From contig NZ_NBOC01000005.1 of assembly GCF_002104455.1 (NCBI RefSeq), forward strand, positions 62,001-126,000: a stretch of 64,000 nt of DNA, written 5' to 3'. A program made the position numbers and the translations under genes. Origin of the DNA: Colwellia chukchiensis. GTDB taxonomy: Bacteria > Pseudomonadota > Gammaproteobacteria > Enterobacterales > Alteromonadaceae. Shown piece after piece: positions 36,840 to 45,922 of this stretch (position 1 is the first letter of the stretch; every line of letters begins with the position of its first letter). A model generated the notes under the pieces. That model did not search any database, had not been told where the DNA came from, and saw nothing but the letters and a program-made list of their open reading frames with translations.

Positions 36840-37143
36840 AGTCAATTGCGTTTTATTGCTGCTATTGCTCCCGCTTTCGGTCAGTGGTCAACAACTTGAC
36901 CCAACAAGGCCCTTTGGTATTGTGGCAGAATCTCAAGGCGGGGAAAGTAGCCCGACATTAATTTTACAATCTATTATTCAAAGTGAAGCGAGTAGCAAAG
37001 CCATTATAAATGGCCAGGTACTTAAGCTAGGTGATAGCTACAGAGACTTTGAGTTAATTAGTATAAATTCAACAGGGGTGGTGTTAGATACACCACAAGG
37101 TAGAAAGGAATTATCATTATTTTCCGGTGTTATAGCGAACTGA
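36832..37143 (+). CDS. mshK: MSHA biogenesis protein MshK
   Basis: Small periplasmic protein, 103 residues, with a signal peptide ending near VSGQ (about residue 19) followed by LDPTRPFG, the start of the PilP/MshK-type domain. The C-terminal half (INGQVLKLGDSYRDFELISI) forms the beta-rich domain expected to contact the secretin. GTG start at 36832 overlaps the mshJ stop, indicating coupling. Identity rests on motif and position. Confidence 0.85.
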   Translation: MYKVNCVLLLLLLPLSVSGQQLDPTRPFGIVAESQGGESSPTLILQSIIQSEASSKAIINGQVLKLGDSYRDFELISINSTGVVLDTPQGRKELSLFSGVIAN

Positions 37144-37145
37144 CC

Positions 37146-38837
37146 ATGAAAAAAATATTTAAAAAAAATAAGCAGCACATGCAATGGTTTTGTTACTCTG
37201 CAATGCTAGCCCTTGTCGGCTGTCAATCGGCGCCAAAGCCACCAACGGACGTTAACCAAGCATTAGACCAAGCCATTGCACAAGCGAGTCAGCCTGCGGC
37301 ACCTAAACCACTAACTGCGGTACCAAACTCAGTGCGTCAAGAGCTAATGAAAGCGAAAGTGCAACAAGCACGTCAAGGTTTACTAGCGGAAAAACGCCTC
37401 GAAATTGCCGCCAGCGGTGTTGCTGCCGAGCAGTTTTTTGCCGCCATTGTTGACGGCTCTGCATATAGTATTGCTATTCACCCAGACGTCAGCGGAGAAA
37501 TTAGTTTAAATTTAAAAGATGTGACATTAGATGAGGCGCTTGAAGTCGTTGAGTCGCTTTATGGCTATGATATTCGACGCCAAGGCCGCATTATTCAAGT
37601 TTATCCTGCGGGCATTCGTACTGAAACAATCCCATTAGATTACTTATTTGTTAAACGCAAAGGTGTTTCTAGTACCAGTATTAACTCGGGTGGCGTCTCA
37701 GAAAATGACCCTAATAACGGCAATTCAGGTGGTAATCGCAATAGCGGCAACAATCAACAAGGTAGTCGACAAGGTAATAATAGCAACCAGCAAGGCAGCA
37801 GTGGTATTAACATTTATACCGAAAATGAATCTGATTTTTGGAAAGAGTTAAAAGAGACATTAACCGTATTAGTCGGCGATGAAGCTGGTCGCTCTGTCAT
37901 AGTGTCGCCACAAGCAGGATTAGTCACAGTGAAAGCCCTACCAGCAGAAATCGCTGCGGTGCGACGCTTTATTACCAATACACAAGAGCATTTACGCCGA
38001 CAAGTGATCATAGAAGCTAAGATCATGGAAGTCACACTAAATGACGACTACCAGCAAGGGGTGAAATGGGATCAAGTGCTGGGTCATATTGAAAGTACTG
38101 ACATAGGCTTTTCGACCTCAGGCAATATAGCTGGCAACGCTATTTCTTCAGTGATAGGTGGCACAACCAGCCTAAGTTTCTTGAATAAAGACTTTAGTGG
38201 CGTTATCGATTTATTATCGACCCAAGGTAATGTGCAAGTACTGTCAAGCCCAAGGATCACAGCAACGAATAATCAAAAAGCCATCATTAAAGTGGGTGAA
38301 GATGAGTATTTTGTGACTGATGTCTCCAGTACCACCACGACAGGTACCTCAACCACGACCACGCCAGAGATAGACTTAACGCCATTCTTCTCCGGTATTG
38401 CGCTTGATGTCACACCACAAATAGACGTCAATGGTGAAGTTATTTTACATATTCACCCCTCAGTGACGATAACCGATGAGCAAACGAAAACAATCCGCTT
38501 AAATAATGAAGATATTGTTTTGCCATTGGCACAAAGTAGTGTTCGAGAGTCTGACACTATTATTCGTGCTAAATCTGGCGAAATAGTGGTTATAGGTGGC
38601 TTAATCGAAACACGCAAAGTTAACATCGAATCTAAAACGCCATTTTTAGGTGATGTACCTTTGATGGGCGCGTTATTTAAAAGTAAAAGTGAGTCGGTAC
38701 AAAAGAAAGAGCTGGTCATTTTATTAAAACCGATCGTGATTGGCCAAGATACATGGAAAAATCAATTGCAAGATGCACGCGCGTTATTGAAACAGTGGTT
38801 TCCAGAGGACGATAGCGCTAGTACCGGTGGCAATTAA
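37146..38837 (+). CDS. mshL: MSHA secretin MshL
   Basis: Outer-membrane secretin forming the pilus exit pore. The 563-residue precursor has a lipoprotein signal with lipobox LVGC (Cys about 28), a proline-rich linker, an N-domain (about 95-170) and an Asn/Gly/Ser/Gln-rich spacer (about 175-220). The secretin core has VQVLSSPRITATNNQKAIIKVG and SGEIVVIGGLIETRKV with PFLGDVPLMGALFKS, the canonical C-terminal signature. Two bases separate it from mshK. Confidence 0.94.
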   Translation: MKKIFKKNKQHMQWFCYSAMLALVGCQSAPKPPTDVNQALDQAIAQASQPAAPKPLTAVPNSVRQELMKAKVQQARQGLLAEKRLEIAASGVAAEQFFAAIVDGSAYSIAIHPDVSGEISLNLKDVTLDEALEVVESLYGYDIRRQGRIIQVYPAGIRTETIPLDYLFVKRKGVSSTSINSGGVSENDPNNGNSGGNRNSGNNQQGSRQGNNSNQQGSSGINIYTENESDFWKELKETLTVLVGDEAGRSVIVSPQAGLVTVKALPAEIAAVRRFITNTQEHLRRQVIIEAKIMEVTLNDDYQQGVKWDQVLGHIESTDIGFSTSGNIAGNAISSVIGGTTSLSFLNKDFSGVIDLLSTQGNVQVLSSPRITATNNQKAIIKVGEDEYFVTDVSSTTTTGTSTTTTPEIDLTPFFSGIALDVTPQIDVNGEVILHIHPSVTITDEQTKTIRLNNEDIVLPLAQSSVRESDTIIRAKSGEIVVIGGLIETRKVNIESKTPFLGDVPLMGALFKSKSESVQKKELVILLKPIVIGQDTWKNQLQDARALLKQWFPEDDSASTGGN

Positions 38838-38848
38838 GTGAGCCGCTA

Positions 38849-39757
38849 ATGTATTTGTACCATTTTGGTTTACGGGAGTTGCCCTTTACCTTAACGCCAA
38901 ATACTAACTTTTATTTGGCACTCGAGCCGCATAATGAGGCTTTAGCAGTGCTACTGACCGCGCTAAAAACAGGAGAAGGTTTTATCAAGGTGGTGGGAGA
39001 AGTTGGTACGGGTAAAACCTTAATGTGTCGAAAACTATTGAATGAAATACCCGACCACTTTGTTACGGCTTATATTCCTAACCCTTATTTAAAACCAGAT
39101 GAATTACGGCGGGCGGTGGCAGTTGAGTTAGGCGTAAAACAGGCACAACGTATGTCGTTGCAGCTGCTCACACAACGTATTCAGCAGCGTTTACTCGAGC
39201 TGCATAATCAAGGCCATTCGGTGGTGTTAATACTGGACGAAGCTCAAGCCCTGCCTGCAGAAAGTTTAGAAGCTTTACGTCTATTTACTAATTTAGAAAC
39301 AGAAACGCGCAAGTTATTACAAGTGGTATTATTTGCACAACCTGAACTCGACGAAAGGTTGGCTGAGCAGGCATTTCGTCAACTAAAACAGCGTATTACA
39401 TTTTCTTATCGACTACGCGCGATGAATGCGCTTGAAGTTGAGCACTACATACAGCACAGACTGAGTGTAGCAGGCTATAAAGGTGGCAATTTGTTTAATC
39501 CTGGTGTTATTAAAAAAATCGCCAAGGTCAGTCAAGGTATACCTAGGCTGGTGAATATTATTTGTCATAAAATGTTAATGTTGAGTTATGGCGAAGGGCG
39601 TTATCAATTGACAAAAAAACATTTAGCCAGCGCTATAGATGATACCGAAGGCCTGCAAAGAACCGTCAGACATTGGCATTACCTACTTAGCTTTATTACG
39701 GTTGTCATACTGCTTGGTGCTTACGTTTTTTGGCGTGAAACAAGGGGCATGTTATGA
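38849..39757 (+). CDS. mshM: MSHA biogenesis ATPase MshM (ExeA-like)
   Basis: AAA-type ATPase of the ExeA/GspA family that assists secretin assembly. The 302 residues begin MYLYHFGLRELPFTLTPNTN, carry Walker A GEVGTGKT at 50-57 and Walker B VVLILDEAQALP, and end with a single C-terminal transmembrane helix (about 275-296). The membrane anchor with no long periplasmic domain is normal for MshM. Overlaps mshN by four bases. Confidence 0.92.
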   Translation: MYLYHFGLRELPFTLTPNTNFYLALEPHNEALAVLLTALKTGEGFIKVVGEVGTGKTLMCRKLLNEIPDHFVTAYIPNPYLKPDELRRAVAVELGVKQAQRMSLQLLTQRIQQRLLELHNQGHSVVLILDEAQALPAESLEALRLFTNLETETRKLLQVVLFAQPELDERLAEQAFRQLKQRITFSYRLRAMNALEVEHYIQHRLSVAGYKGGNLFNPGVIKKIAKVSQGIPRLVNIICHKMLMLSYGEGRYQLTKKHLASAIDDTEGLQRTVRHWHYLLSFITVVILLGAYVFWRETRGML

Positions 39758-40911
39758 GCGTCATTAATCAAATGCTGAAAGATTTAGATAAGCGGCAACA
39801 CGAGCAGCAATCGAACGAGCAAAACACCCTGGTTGCCCCTGTTAAGCGAAGCACTGCTTCTGGGTGGGTTATGGTCGTTATTGTTATTGTGCTACTAAGC
39901 CTAGTGGCAGTCTATACTTGGCAACTCTATCGTGAAAACCAACAATTAAAAGCCAAAACCTTAGCGCCGTCTATGGTGGCAGCTGAGATAGCGCAAACGC
40001 CAGCAAACAAAGTACAGCCGACTGAGACATCAAGCCTGAGTCCGCAAGCACTAAACAGCAAAGCTAGCGCTGTAGAGAAACAAGTCGCTGTTAAAACACC
40101 AGAACTTGCAAACGATACTGCAAATACTGCAAGGACTAATAAGCAAATAACAGAGACAGAGTCAGACGATGTCGAGTCACCCGTTACGCGAGAAGGTGAG
40201 CGCAAAATTGCTACACAGCCCGCAAGCCAAAGTTTGGCAAAGACCCAGACCGTAACGCCGCGTATTAATGACCCAGAGCAAGCACCTGCAACGGCAAAGC
40301 CAGCGCCTGAAGCAAAGTTAACCATTTCGCGCAAACAATTATCACCGCAAGCGCTAGCCAAACGTAAAGTCACGGCAGCAGAACAGGCCATTGAAAGTAA
40401 CGAGTTAAGTAGAGCAGAATCCTTGTTTGAAGAGGTGTTATTACTGACACCAGCGCATGAAGGTGCACGCAAGCAACTCGCGGCACTTTGGTATGGTAAA
40501 AAACGCTATCAAGATGCGGTTAATCTGTTATCACAAGGCATTGCATTAGCGCCACCAGCAGAAGAAATGCGCTTTATGGCGGCACGAATTTATTATGAAC
40601 GCGGCCAGCCTAGGCAAGCCTATACATTATTAACTGCCGTGCAAAGCAGTAGTCGCGCAGAATTACAAGCCTTGCTTGCGAATATCGCCGCAGATTTAAA
40701 TGAGCATCAACAGGCAATTACCGCCTACGGTAAGTTAACCAACTTGCAGCCAAGTCAAGGACGTTGGTGGTTAGGTATGGCAGTTTCTATGGATAGTTTA
40801 GGTCAGTTTGCTTCGGCAAAAACAGCCTATCAGCAAGCAATTGCGCTGGAAAATTTATCCGCAAGCGCGACGCAGTTTGCGCGTCAGCGTTTGGTTGAGT
40901 TAGGAGAATAA
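39754..40911 (+). CDS. mshN: MSHA biogenesis TPR protein MshN
   Basis: Bitopic membrane protein with a periplasmic TPR region. The 385 residues begin MSVINQMLKDLDKRQ, a hallmark of MshN. A transmembrane helix follows (about 36-57), then a Thr/Ala/Pro-rich linker (about 60-195) and several TPR-like repeats (about 200-380; for example EEMRFMAARIYYERGQPRQA). It probably stabilises the secretin or platform. GAG-rich ribosome binding site upstream overlaps mshM. Confidence 0.88.
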   Translation: MSVINQMLKDLDKRQHEQQSNEQNTLVAPVKRSTASGWVMVVIVIVLLSLVAVYTWQLYRENQQLKAKTLAPSMVAAEIAQTPANKVQPTETSSLSPQALNSKASAVEKQVAVKTPELANDTANTARTNKQITETESDDVESPVTREGERKIATQPASQSLAKTQTVTPRINDPEQAPATAKPAPEAKLTISRKQLSPQALAKRKVTAAEQAIESNELSRAESLFEEVLLLTPAHEGARKQLAALWYGKKRYQDAVNLLSQGIALAPPAEEMRFMAARIYYERGQPRQAYTLLTAVQSSSRAELQALLANIAADLNEHQQAITAYGKLTNLQPSQGRWWLGMAVSMDSLGQFASAKTAYQQAIALENLSASATQFARQRLVELGE

Positions 40912-40912
40912 G

Positions 40913-42628
40913 ATGGCAGCACCAAAATTAAAAATGCGTTTGGGCGATTTATTGGTTCATGAACACATCATTAGCAATGAGCAACTGATGCAAGCATTAA
41001 GTAGCCAAAAATCCACAGGTAGAAAACTAGGTGATGCCTTAATTGAGTTGGGCTATATCGGTGAGCGGCAATTACTGGAGTTTTTAGCGCAACAACTTGG
41101 TGTGCCTTTTTTAGATATTAGTCAACGACGCATTCCTGCAGAGGTTGCTTTGTTGTTACCTGAGGTGCATGCAAGGCGCTTACGCGCGCTGATTATCGAG
41201 GATCAAGGTGATTCCGTTTTGATCGGCATGAGCGACCCTGCAGATTTGAGTGGACTAGACCAACTTGAGCAAATGCTAGCGCCAAAGCAATTAAAACTTG
41301 CTGTGGTGATGGAGTCGCAATTATTCGATGCTTTTGATGGCTTATATCGACGCACTGCCGATATAGAATCGTTCGCGAGTCAATTAGAAGAAGAATATCA
41401 CCAAGGCAATGATTTTGATTTATCCAGTACCTTTATGGAAGAAGGTGGCGATGCCACCGTTGGTAAATTATTACAATCGGTATTTGAAGATGCCGTACAA
41501 ATGCGGGCATCCGATGTTCATATCGAACCGGACGAGCATTTATTGCGAATTCGTCAACGTATCGACGGTGTCTTACAAGAGAACGTACTAAAAGAAAGTA
41601 AAATCGCATCGGCGATGGTGTTGCGGTTAAAGCTAATGGCGGGCTTAGATATTTCTGAAAAGCGCTTGCCGCAAGACGGGCGTTTTAATTTACAAATTAA
41701 CGGCCACAGTATTGATGTGCGTATGTCTACCATGCCAGTGCAGTATGGGGAGTCTGTGGTAATGCGTTTGCTTGACCAGTCAGCAGGCTTATTATCCTTG
41801 GACGAAACCGGTATGCCGGAGCATTTTGTGCAACGTATACGGCATCAAATATCGCGCCCACATGGCATGGTTTTAGTTACTGGACCAACGGGTAGTGGTA
41901 AAACCACTACCTTATATGCGGCGTTAAGCGAAATGAACCAAGCCAGTAAAAAAATCATTACCGTTGAAGACCCGGTAGAGTATCGTTTACCACGCATTAA
42001 TCAGGTGCAAATTAACAGCAAAATCGACCTGACATTTTCTAGCGTATTACGCACCGCTTTACGACAAGATCCTGATATTATCATGGTGGGTGAGATGCGT
42101 GACCAAGAAACCGTTGAAATTGGTTTGCGGGGCGCATTAACCGGTCACTTAGTATTATCAACCTTACATACCAATGACGCGATAACCAGTGCGTTAAGAC
42201 TCCTTGATATGGGGGCCGCAGGATTTTTAGTGGGCAGCTCACTGCGCGCGATCATAGCCCAACGATTAGTCAGAAAAGTCTGTGAAAATTGCCGACAAAA
42301 TCATCAGCCTAGCGCACAAGAGTTAATGTGGCTAACGAATTTGGTTGGAGAAGATGTTAGCGAACTTACCTTTAGCCAAGGGCGAGGATGCCAAACATGC
42401 CAATATACAGGCTATAAAGGGCGTATTGGTGTCTTTGAATTATTAGAAATGGATGAGGCCATGATGGCGGCGTTAAAGCGCGATGATACCGAAGGGTTTA
42501 CCCAAGCCGCGAAGCAACATCCAGAATTTAGACCACTAGCACTTGCTGCCTATGACTATGCTCGGCAAGGGATTACGAGCATAGAAGAAGTGCTGCGCTT
42601 GGTGGAAACTGTTGATGTTGTTGGATAA
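40913..42628 (+). CDS. mshE: MSHA pilus extension ATPase MshE
   Basis: Hexameric cytoplasmic ATPase powering pilus extension; MshE of Vibrio cholerae is switched on by cyclic-di-GMP binding to its N-terminal MshEN domain. The 571 residues have two MshEN half-sites: Arg9-Leu-Gly11 through Gln32, and KLGDALIELGYI through QQ. GspE-type motifs follow: Walker A TGPTGSGKTTT, Asp box EDPVEY, HTND box STLHTND and the Cys4 zinc site CENC/CQTC. In the first MshEN motif the usual Gly is His18 (LLVHEHII). One base separates it from mshN. Confidence 0.95.
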   Translation: MAAPKLKMRLGDLLVHEHIISNEQLMQALSSQKSTGRKLGDALIELGYIGERQLLEFLAQQLGVPFLDISQRRIPAEVALLLPEVHARRLRALIIEDQGDSVLIGMSDPADLSGLDQLEQMLAPKQLKLAVVMESQLFDAFDGLYRRTADIESFASQLEEEYHQGNDFDLSSTFMEEGGDATVGKLLQSVFEDAVQMRASDVHIEPDEHLLRIRQRIDGVLQENVLKESKIASAMVLRLKLMAGLDISEKRLPQDGRFNLQINGHSIDVRMSTMPVQYGESVVMRLLDQSAGLLSLDETGMPEHFVQRIRHQISRPHGMVLVTGPTGSGKTTTLYAALSEMNQASKKIITVEDPVEYRLPRINQVQINSKIDLTFSSVLRTALRQDPDIIMVGEMRDQETVEIGLRGALTGHLVLSTLHTNDAITSALRLLDMGAAGFLVGSSLRAIIAQRLVRKVCENCRQNHQPSAQELMWLTNLVGEDVSELTFSQGRGCQTCQYTGYKGRIGVFELLEMDEAMMAALKRDDTEGFTQAAKQHPEFRPLALAAYDYARQGITSIEEVLRLVETVDVVG

Positions 42629-42639
42629 GAAGTACCTTT

Positions 42640-43878
42640 ATGCCTGCATTTGATTATATTGGACGTGATGCTAGCGGTACGCAAGTAAAGGGCGTAATCG
42701 AAGCAGCGAATAGTGAGCAAGTTGCCGAGCAATTAGCTCGACGACGCATTACTCCTATTTCGATAGAAACCAGCAACAATGCTGCAACAGCAAGCACTAG
42801 CCAAGATATTAATATCAAGGATTTATTAGGGCTTGAACAGGTAACGCTTGACGACTTAATTGTATTTTGTCGTCAAATGTACGCTTTAGTAAAATCCGGG
42901 GTACCTATATTACGAGCGATTAATGGCATGGCTGAGTCGAGTACATCGGTGAAACTTAAATCGGCGTTGGCTGAAATTTCCAGCCAGCTCGAGGGCGGTT
43001 TTCCATTATCTACCGCCTTGCATCAGCATCCAAAACTGTTTTCACCTTTGTTTGTTTCTTTAGTTCATGTCGGGGAAAATACCGGTAAGCTTGACGACGC
43101 GTTTGCTAAGTTAGCGGTTTATTTTGAGCGAGAGCAAGAAACTCGTAAGCGCATTAAAACTGCTTTACGTTACCCAAGTTTTGTTTTAATCGCCATAGTT
43201 GCCGCGCTCATTATTTTAAATATTTTTGTCATCCCAACTTTTGCGAATATGTTCAGTAAATTAGGCGCAGATTTGCCGTGGGCTACCACCATGCTAATTG
43301 CCAGCTCTAATTTCTTTCTCAATTATTGGCCTTACATGCTAATCGTTAGTATCGTTAGCATAGTGTCGCTGCGTCATTATTTAAAAACGCCAAGTGGCAT
43401 GTATTTATGGGATAAACGCAAGTTAAAGCTGGTTGTGGTTGGTGGGGTTATTGAGCGTTCAATATTGTCACGTTTTGCCCACAGTTTTGCCATTATATTA
43501 CGCGCTGGCGTGCCTATGACCACGGGCTTAACCTTAGTGGCAGATGCGGTTGATAACACTTATATGCGTGAAAAAATAATTGCCATGCGCAGTGGTATAG
43601 AAAGTGGTGAAAGCTTGCTGCGAGCTGGTGTGAATAGTACGTTATTTACCCCGTTGGTTTTGCAAATGATTGCCGTTGGTGAGGAAACTGGGCGTGTTGA
43701 TGAGCTACTTGAAGAAGTAGGTGATTACTACGAGCGTGAAGTTGATTATGAATTAAGTACCTTAACGGCGCGTATTGAGCCTATAATGATCGCAATAGTT
43801 GCGGCCATGGTATTGGTATTAGCCTTAGGTATTTTTAGCCCGATGTGGGATATGATGTCAGCATTCCAGGGTAAATAA
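42640..43878 (+). CDS. mshG: MSHA pilus platform protein MshG (PilC/GspF family)
   Basis: Polytopic inner-membrane platform protein that couples the ATPase to pilin assembly. The 412 residues have the N-terminal MPAFDYIGRDASGTQVKGVIEA segment in two pieces and two GspF repeats (about 65-190 and 270-395). These include FCRQMYALVKSGVPILRA and FAIILRAGVPMT, and three transmembrane helices. Standard length. It lies 11 bases after mshE. Confidence 0.94.
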   Translation: MPAFDYIGRDASGTQVKGVIEAANSEQVAEQLARRRITPISIETSNNAATASTSQDINIKDLLGLEQVTLDDLIVFCRQMYALVKSGVPILRAINGMAESSTSVKLKSALAEISSQLEGGFPLSTALHQHPKLFSPLFVSLVHVGENTGKLDDAFAKLAVYFEREQETRKRIKTALRYPSFVLIAIVAALIILNIFVIPTFANMFSKLGADLPWATTMLIASSNFFLNYWPYMLIVSIVSIVSLRHYLKTPSGMYLWDKRKLKLVVVGGVIERSILSRFAHSFAIILRAGVPMTTGLTLVADAVDNTYMREKIIAMRSGIESGESLLRAGVNSTLFTPLVLQMIAVGEETGRVDELLEEVGDYYEREVDYELSTLTARIEPIMIAIVAAMVLVLALGIFSPMWDMMSAFQGK

Positions 43879-43901
43879 ATTATCGGTGGCGGTGAATAGA
43901 C

Positions 43902-44411
43902 ATGAGCTCATTGCAAGCTGCAGAAAAAAAAGAGCGTTCGTTAGCGGAAATTATACTTGTGGTGTTGCTGGTTGCTTTGCTTATGGCGAGTTTTATTTCT
44001 TATTTTTTTAAACACCAAGAACAGCTTTCCCGCGCCGGTTTTTCGACAATTAGCCAAGTTTTCTCCGCCCGGGTTAACGCCATTCGAGGGCAATGGTTTA
44101 TGGATAATCAACCACGCTTTGTTTATACCTTAAGCCCAAAAGACCAAGTATCGGGCGCCGAAAAAGTGAAAATACCGGTCAACAAAAAAGGCTGGGTTGA
44201 TGCTGGAGACAGCCCATTGTCGTGTCAAGCCATCTGGCAACATGTTATGGCGACACCGTTGCAATATATGAAGCAACCTATAGGCGCGGTATGGGTTGAG
44301 CAAAACAATGACAGTGCCGCATACTGCCAATACAGTTTGCCAAGTGGAGAATATTTTACCTACTCACAATACAATGGCAAAGTGAGTAGCGTGAAAGTCA
44401 GTTATCAATAA
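43902..44411 (+). CDS. mshF: MSHA biogenesis protein MshF
   Basis: Bitopic inner-membrane protein of 169 residues with a transmembrane helix (about 18-37) and a periplasmic domain containing INAIRGQWF-like sequence (VNAIRGQWFMDNQP) and two cysteines (LSCQAIW, AAYCQYS). Position after mshG and before mshB identifies it as MshF. Its molecular role is not known. A 131-base gap follows, probably with a promoter for the pilin genes. Confidence 0.82.
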   Translation: MSSLQAAEKKERSLAEIILVVLLVALLMASFISYFFKHQEQLSRAGFSTISQVFSARVNAIRGQWFMDNQPRFVYTLSPKDQVSGAEKVKIPVNKKGWVDAGDSPLSCQAIWQHVMATPLQYMKQPIGAVWVEQNNDSAAYCQYSLPSGEYFTYSQYNGKVSSVKVSYQ

Positions 44412-44542
44412 AAGCATTTTGCTTGCAAACAATTAAGCTAGCTATTGTTGTGCTATCATTTCACAAAATTTAAACTAAGTAAGTGACTTTGTTAGTAATT
44501 CGTTGTTAGAATCAAATTAGTAATTTTTGTTAAGAGGTTGTT

Positions 44543-45160
44543 ATGAGAAAACAGTCAGGTTTCACCCTAATAGAGTTGGTGATTGTTGTGGTAATTTTAG
44601 GGTTTTTGGCGGTAACGGCAATCCCTAAGTTTCTTGATTTAACTGATCAAGCCAAACAAGCCAATATCGAAGGTATGGCGGGCGGCTTCGCTACTGCTAT
44701 TTCATTAGCGCGTTCACAATGGGAAGCTGAAGGCCGGCCAAAAGATACAACCAATAGAAACATAGTCAATTACGATGGTACTGAGTTAGTACTTACCACA
44801 GAAGCAACTGATGTGCGCCCAGGCTATGTGGTTTCTTCTGTTGCAGGTCAGAATACAGGTGCTACTTTAGGTGGCGGCTTTACTTCGGCTAACTGTGTTG
44901 ATATTTGGCAAAACATTTTTCAGCAGCCGCCGCGTGTTACCAATGCTATCGCTACGCTTAACAATGATAATTCAATGGATTACTTTGCTTCTAAGTCAGG
45001 CACAGGGGCAACGACTTTATGTCACTTCTATTTAAAAGAAACACTAAATAAAGATGGCAACAACAACTTTACCGATCCCGGCGTGTCAACGGCTACCGGT
45101 AATAGCTTCACTTACCAACCGGCGAACAGTGCGGTTGTGGTTTACATTAATAATAATTAA
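44543..45160 (+). CDS. mshB: MSHA minor pilin MshB
   Basis: Type IV prepilin of 205 residues. The leader is cleaved between Gly and Phe in QSG-FTLIELVIVV by a PilD-type peptidase, and the hydrophobic N-terminal helix follows. The globular domain has IVNYDGTELVLTTEATDV and two cysteines (SANCVDIW, TTLCHFYL), the MshB pattern. AGAGG precedes the ATG. It is the first of three MshA/MshB-class pilins here. Confidence 0.88.
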   Translation: MRKQSGFTLIELVIVVVILGFLAVTAIPKFLDLTDQAKQANIEGMAGGFATAISLARSQWEAEGRPKDTTNRNIVNYDGTELVLTTEATDVRPGYVVSSVAGQNTGATLGGGFTSANCVDIWQNIFQQPPRVTNAIATLNNDNSMDYFASKSGTGATTLCHFYLKETLNKDGNNNFTDPGVSTATGNSFTYQPANSAVVVYINNN

Positions 45161-45191
45161 TATTTTAAATATTTAAATAAAAGGTTACGTT

Positions 45192-45704
45192 ATGAAGAAG
45201 TTAGCGAGTAAAAATTTACAAACACAAAAAGGTTTCACTCTCATCGAGTTAGTGGTTGTTATTGTTATTTTAGGTATTTTAGCGGCCACTGCTGCGCCTA
45301 AATTTATTGATTTAACGGGTGACGCCAAAGCCTCAGTGGTACAAGGTGTTCAAGGCAGTGTAAATAGTGCAATTAACCTAGTGCACGCTAAAGCAATTGT
45401 CAGCAACCAAACCGGTGCCACAGGTGAAGTTCTTGTTAATGGTGAGTATTACGCAGTAGTTTATGGTTACCCAACAAGAGCCGGTGCGGGTACACCCGAT
45501 GGCACAACAGGCAAAGGCTGGGGTATTGATAAATTAATTGAGCTAGAAAGCGGCTCGGATATCACTTATGACTCGGCAACGGGCGATTTTGAGCACAGCC
45601 AAGGCAGCACGCCAGATAATTGTAAAGCTACCTTCTCGGATGCCACTAAAGCGGGTAATATCGTTACACCAGCAGCGGTAGCGTTAGATGTCTCTGGCTG
45701 TTAA
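45192..45704 (+). CDS. mshA: MSHA major pilin MshA
   Basis: Main pilus subunit of 170 residues with a longer, basic leader (about 15 residues) cleaved before FTLIELVVVIVILGILAATA. The globular domain carries two cysteines (DNCKATF and terminal SGC) likely forming the C-terminal disulfide loop. It lies 31 bases after mshB and is followed within 25 bases by a strong terminator, consistent with high expression of the structural subunit. Confidence 0.88.
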   Translation: MKKLASKNLQTQKGFTLIELVVVIVILGILAATAAPKFIDLTGDAKASVVQGVQGSVNSAINLVHAKAIVSNQTGATGEVLVNGEYYAVVYGYPTRAGAGTPDGTTGKGWGIDKLIELESGSDITYDSATGDFEHSQGSTPDNCKATFSDATKAGNIVTPAAVALDVSGC

Positions 45705-45726
45705 GTTAGCAATAATCTTATCGTAT

Positions 45727-45755
45727 AAAAAAGGAGAGCTCAGCTCTCCTTTTTT
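45727..45755 (+). terminator. Terminator after mshA
   Basis: Perfect hairpin AAAAAAGGAGAGC-TCA-GCTCTCCTTTTTT. It divides the msh locus into upstream and downstream transcription units, or allows partial read-through. Confidence 0.92.
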
Positions 45756-45840
45756 AGCTTAGCTTAGCCCATGGATGAGCACTCATGCGTGAGCGTAAGT
45801 TGTTAAATATACGGCAAATAGGAATGTCGAGTGTAAGCAT

Positions 45841-45870
45841 TTAGCAAAACGGTTAATAGCCATGTACAAT
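45841..45870 (+). promoter_or_regulatory. Candidate promoter for the second MshA-like pilin and mshCDOP
   Basis: TTAGCA (45841-45846), 18-base spacer, TACAAT (45865-45870), placed after the mshA terminator and about 50 bases before the next pilin ATG. Confidence 0.45.
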
Positions 45871-45922
45871 GTTTTTCTAGATAAAGCTTATCGGGTACGG
45901 TTGTAAATTAAAGGTAGTAGGT

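Noticed and set aside
37690-37800. Repeat-like AAT/GGC-rich tract in mshL
   Set aside because: It encodes an Asn/Gly/Ser/Gln-rich spacer common in MSHA secretins and is not a precise tandem repeat.
40019-40330. Low-complexity Thr/Ala/Pro-rich stretch in mshN
   Set aside because: This is the flexible periplasmic linker expected between the membrane helix and TPR region, not a repeat element.
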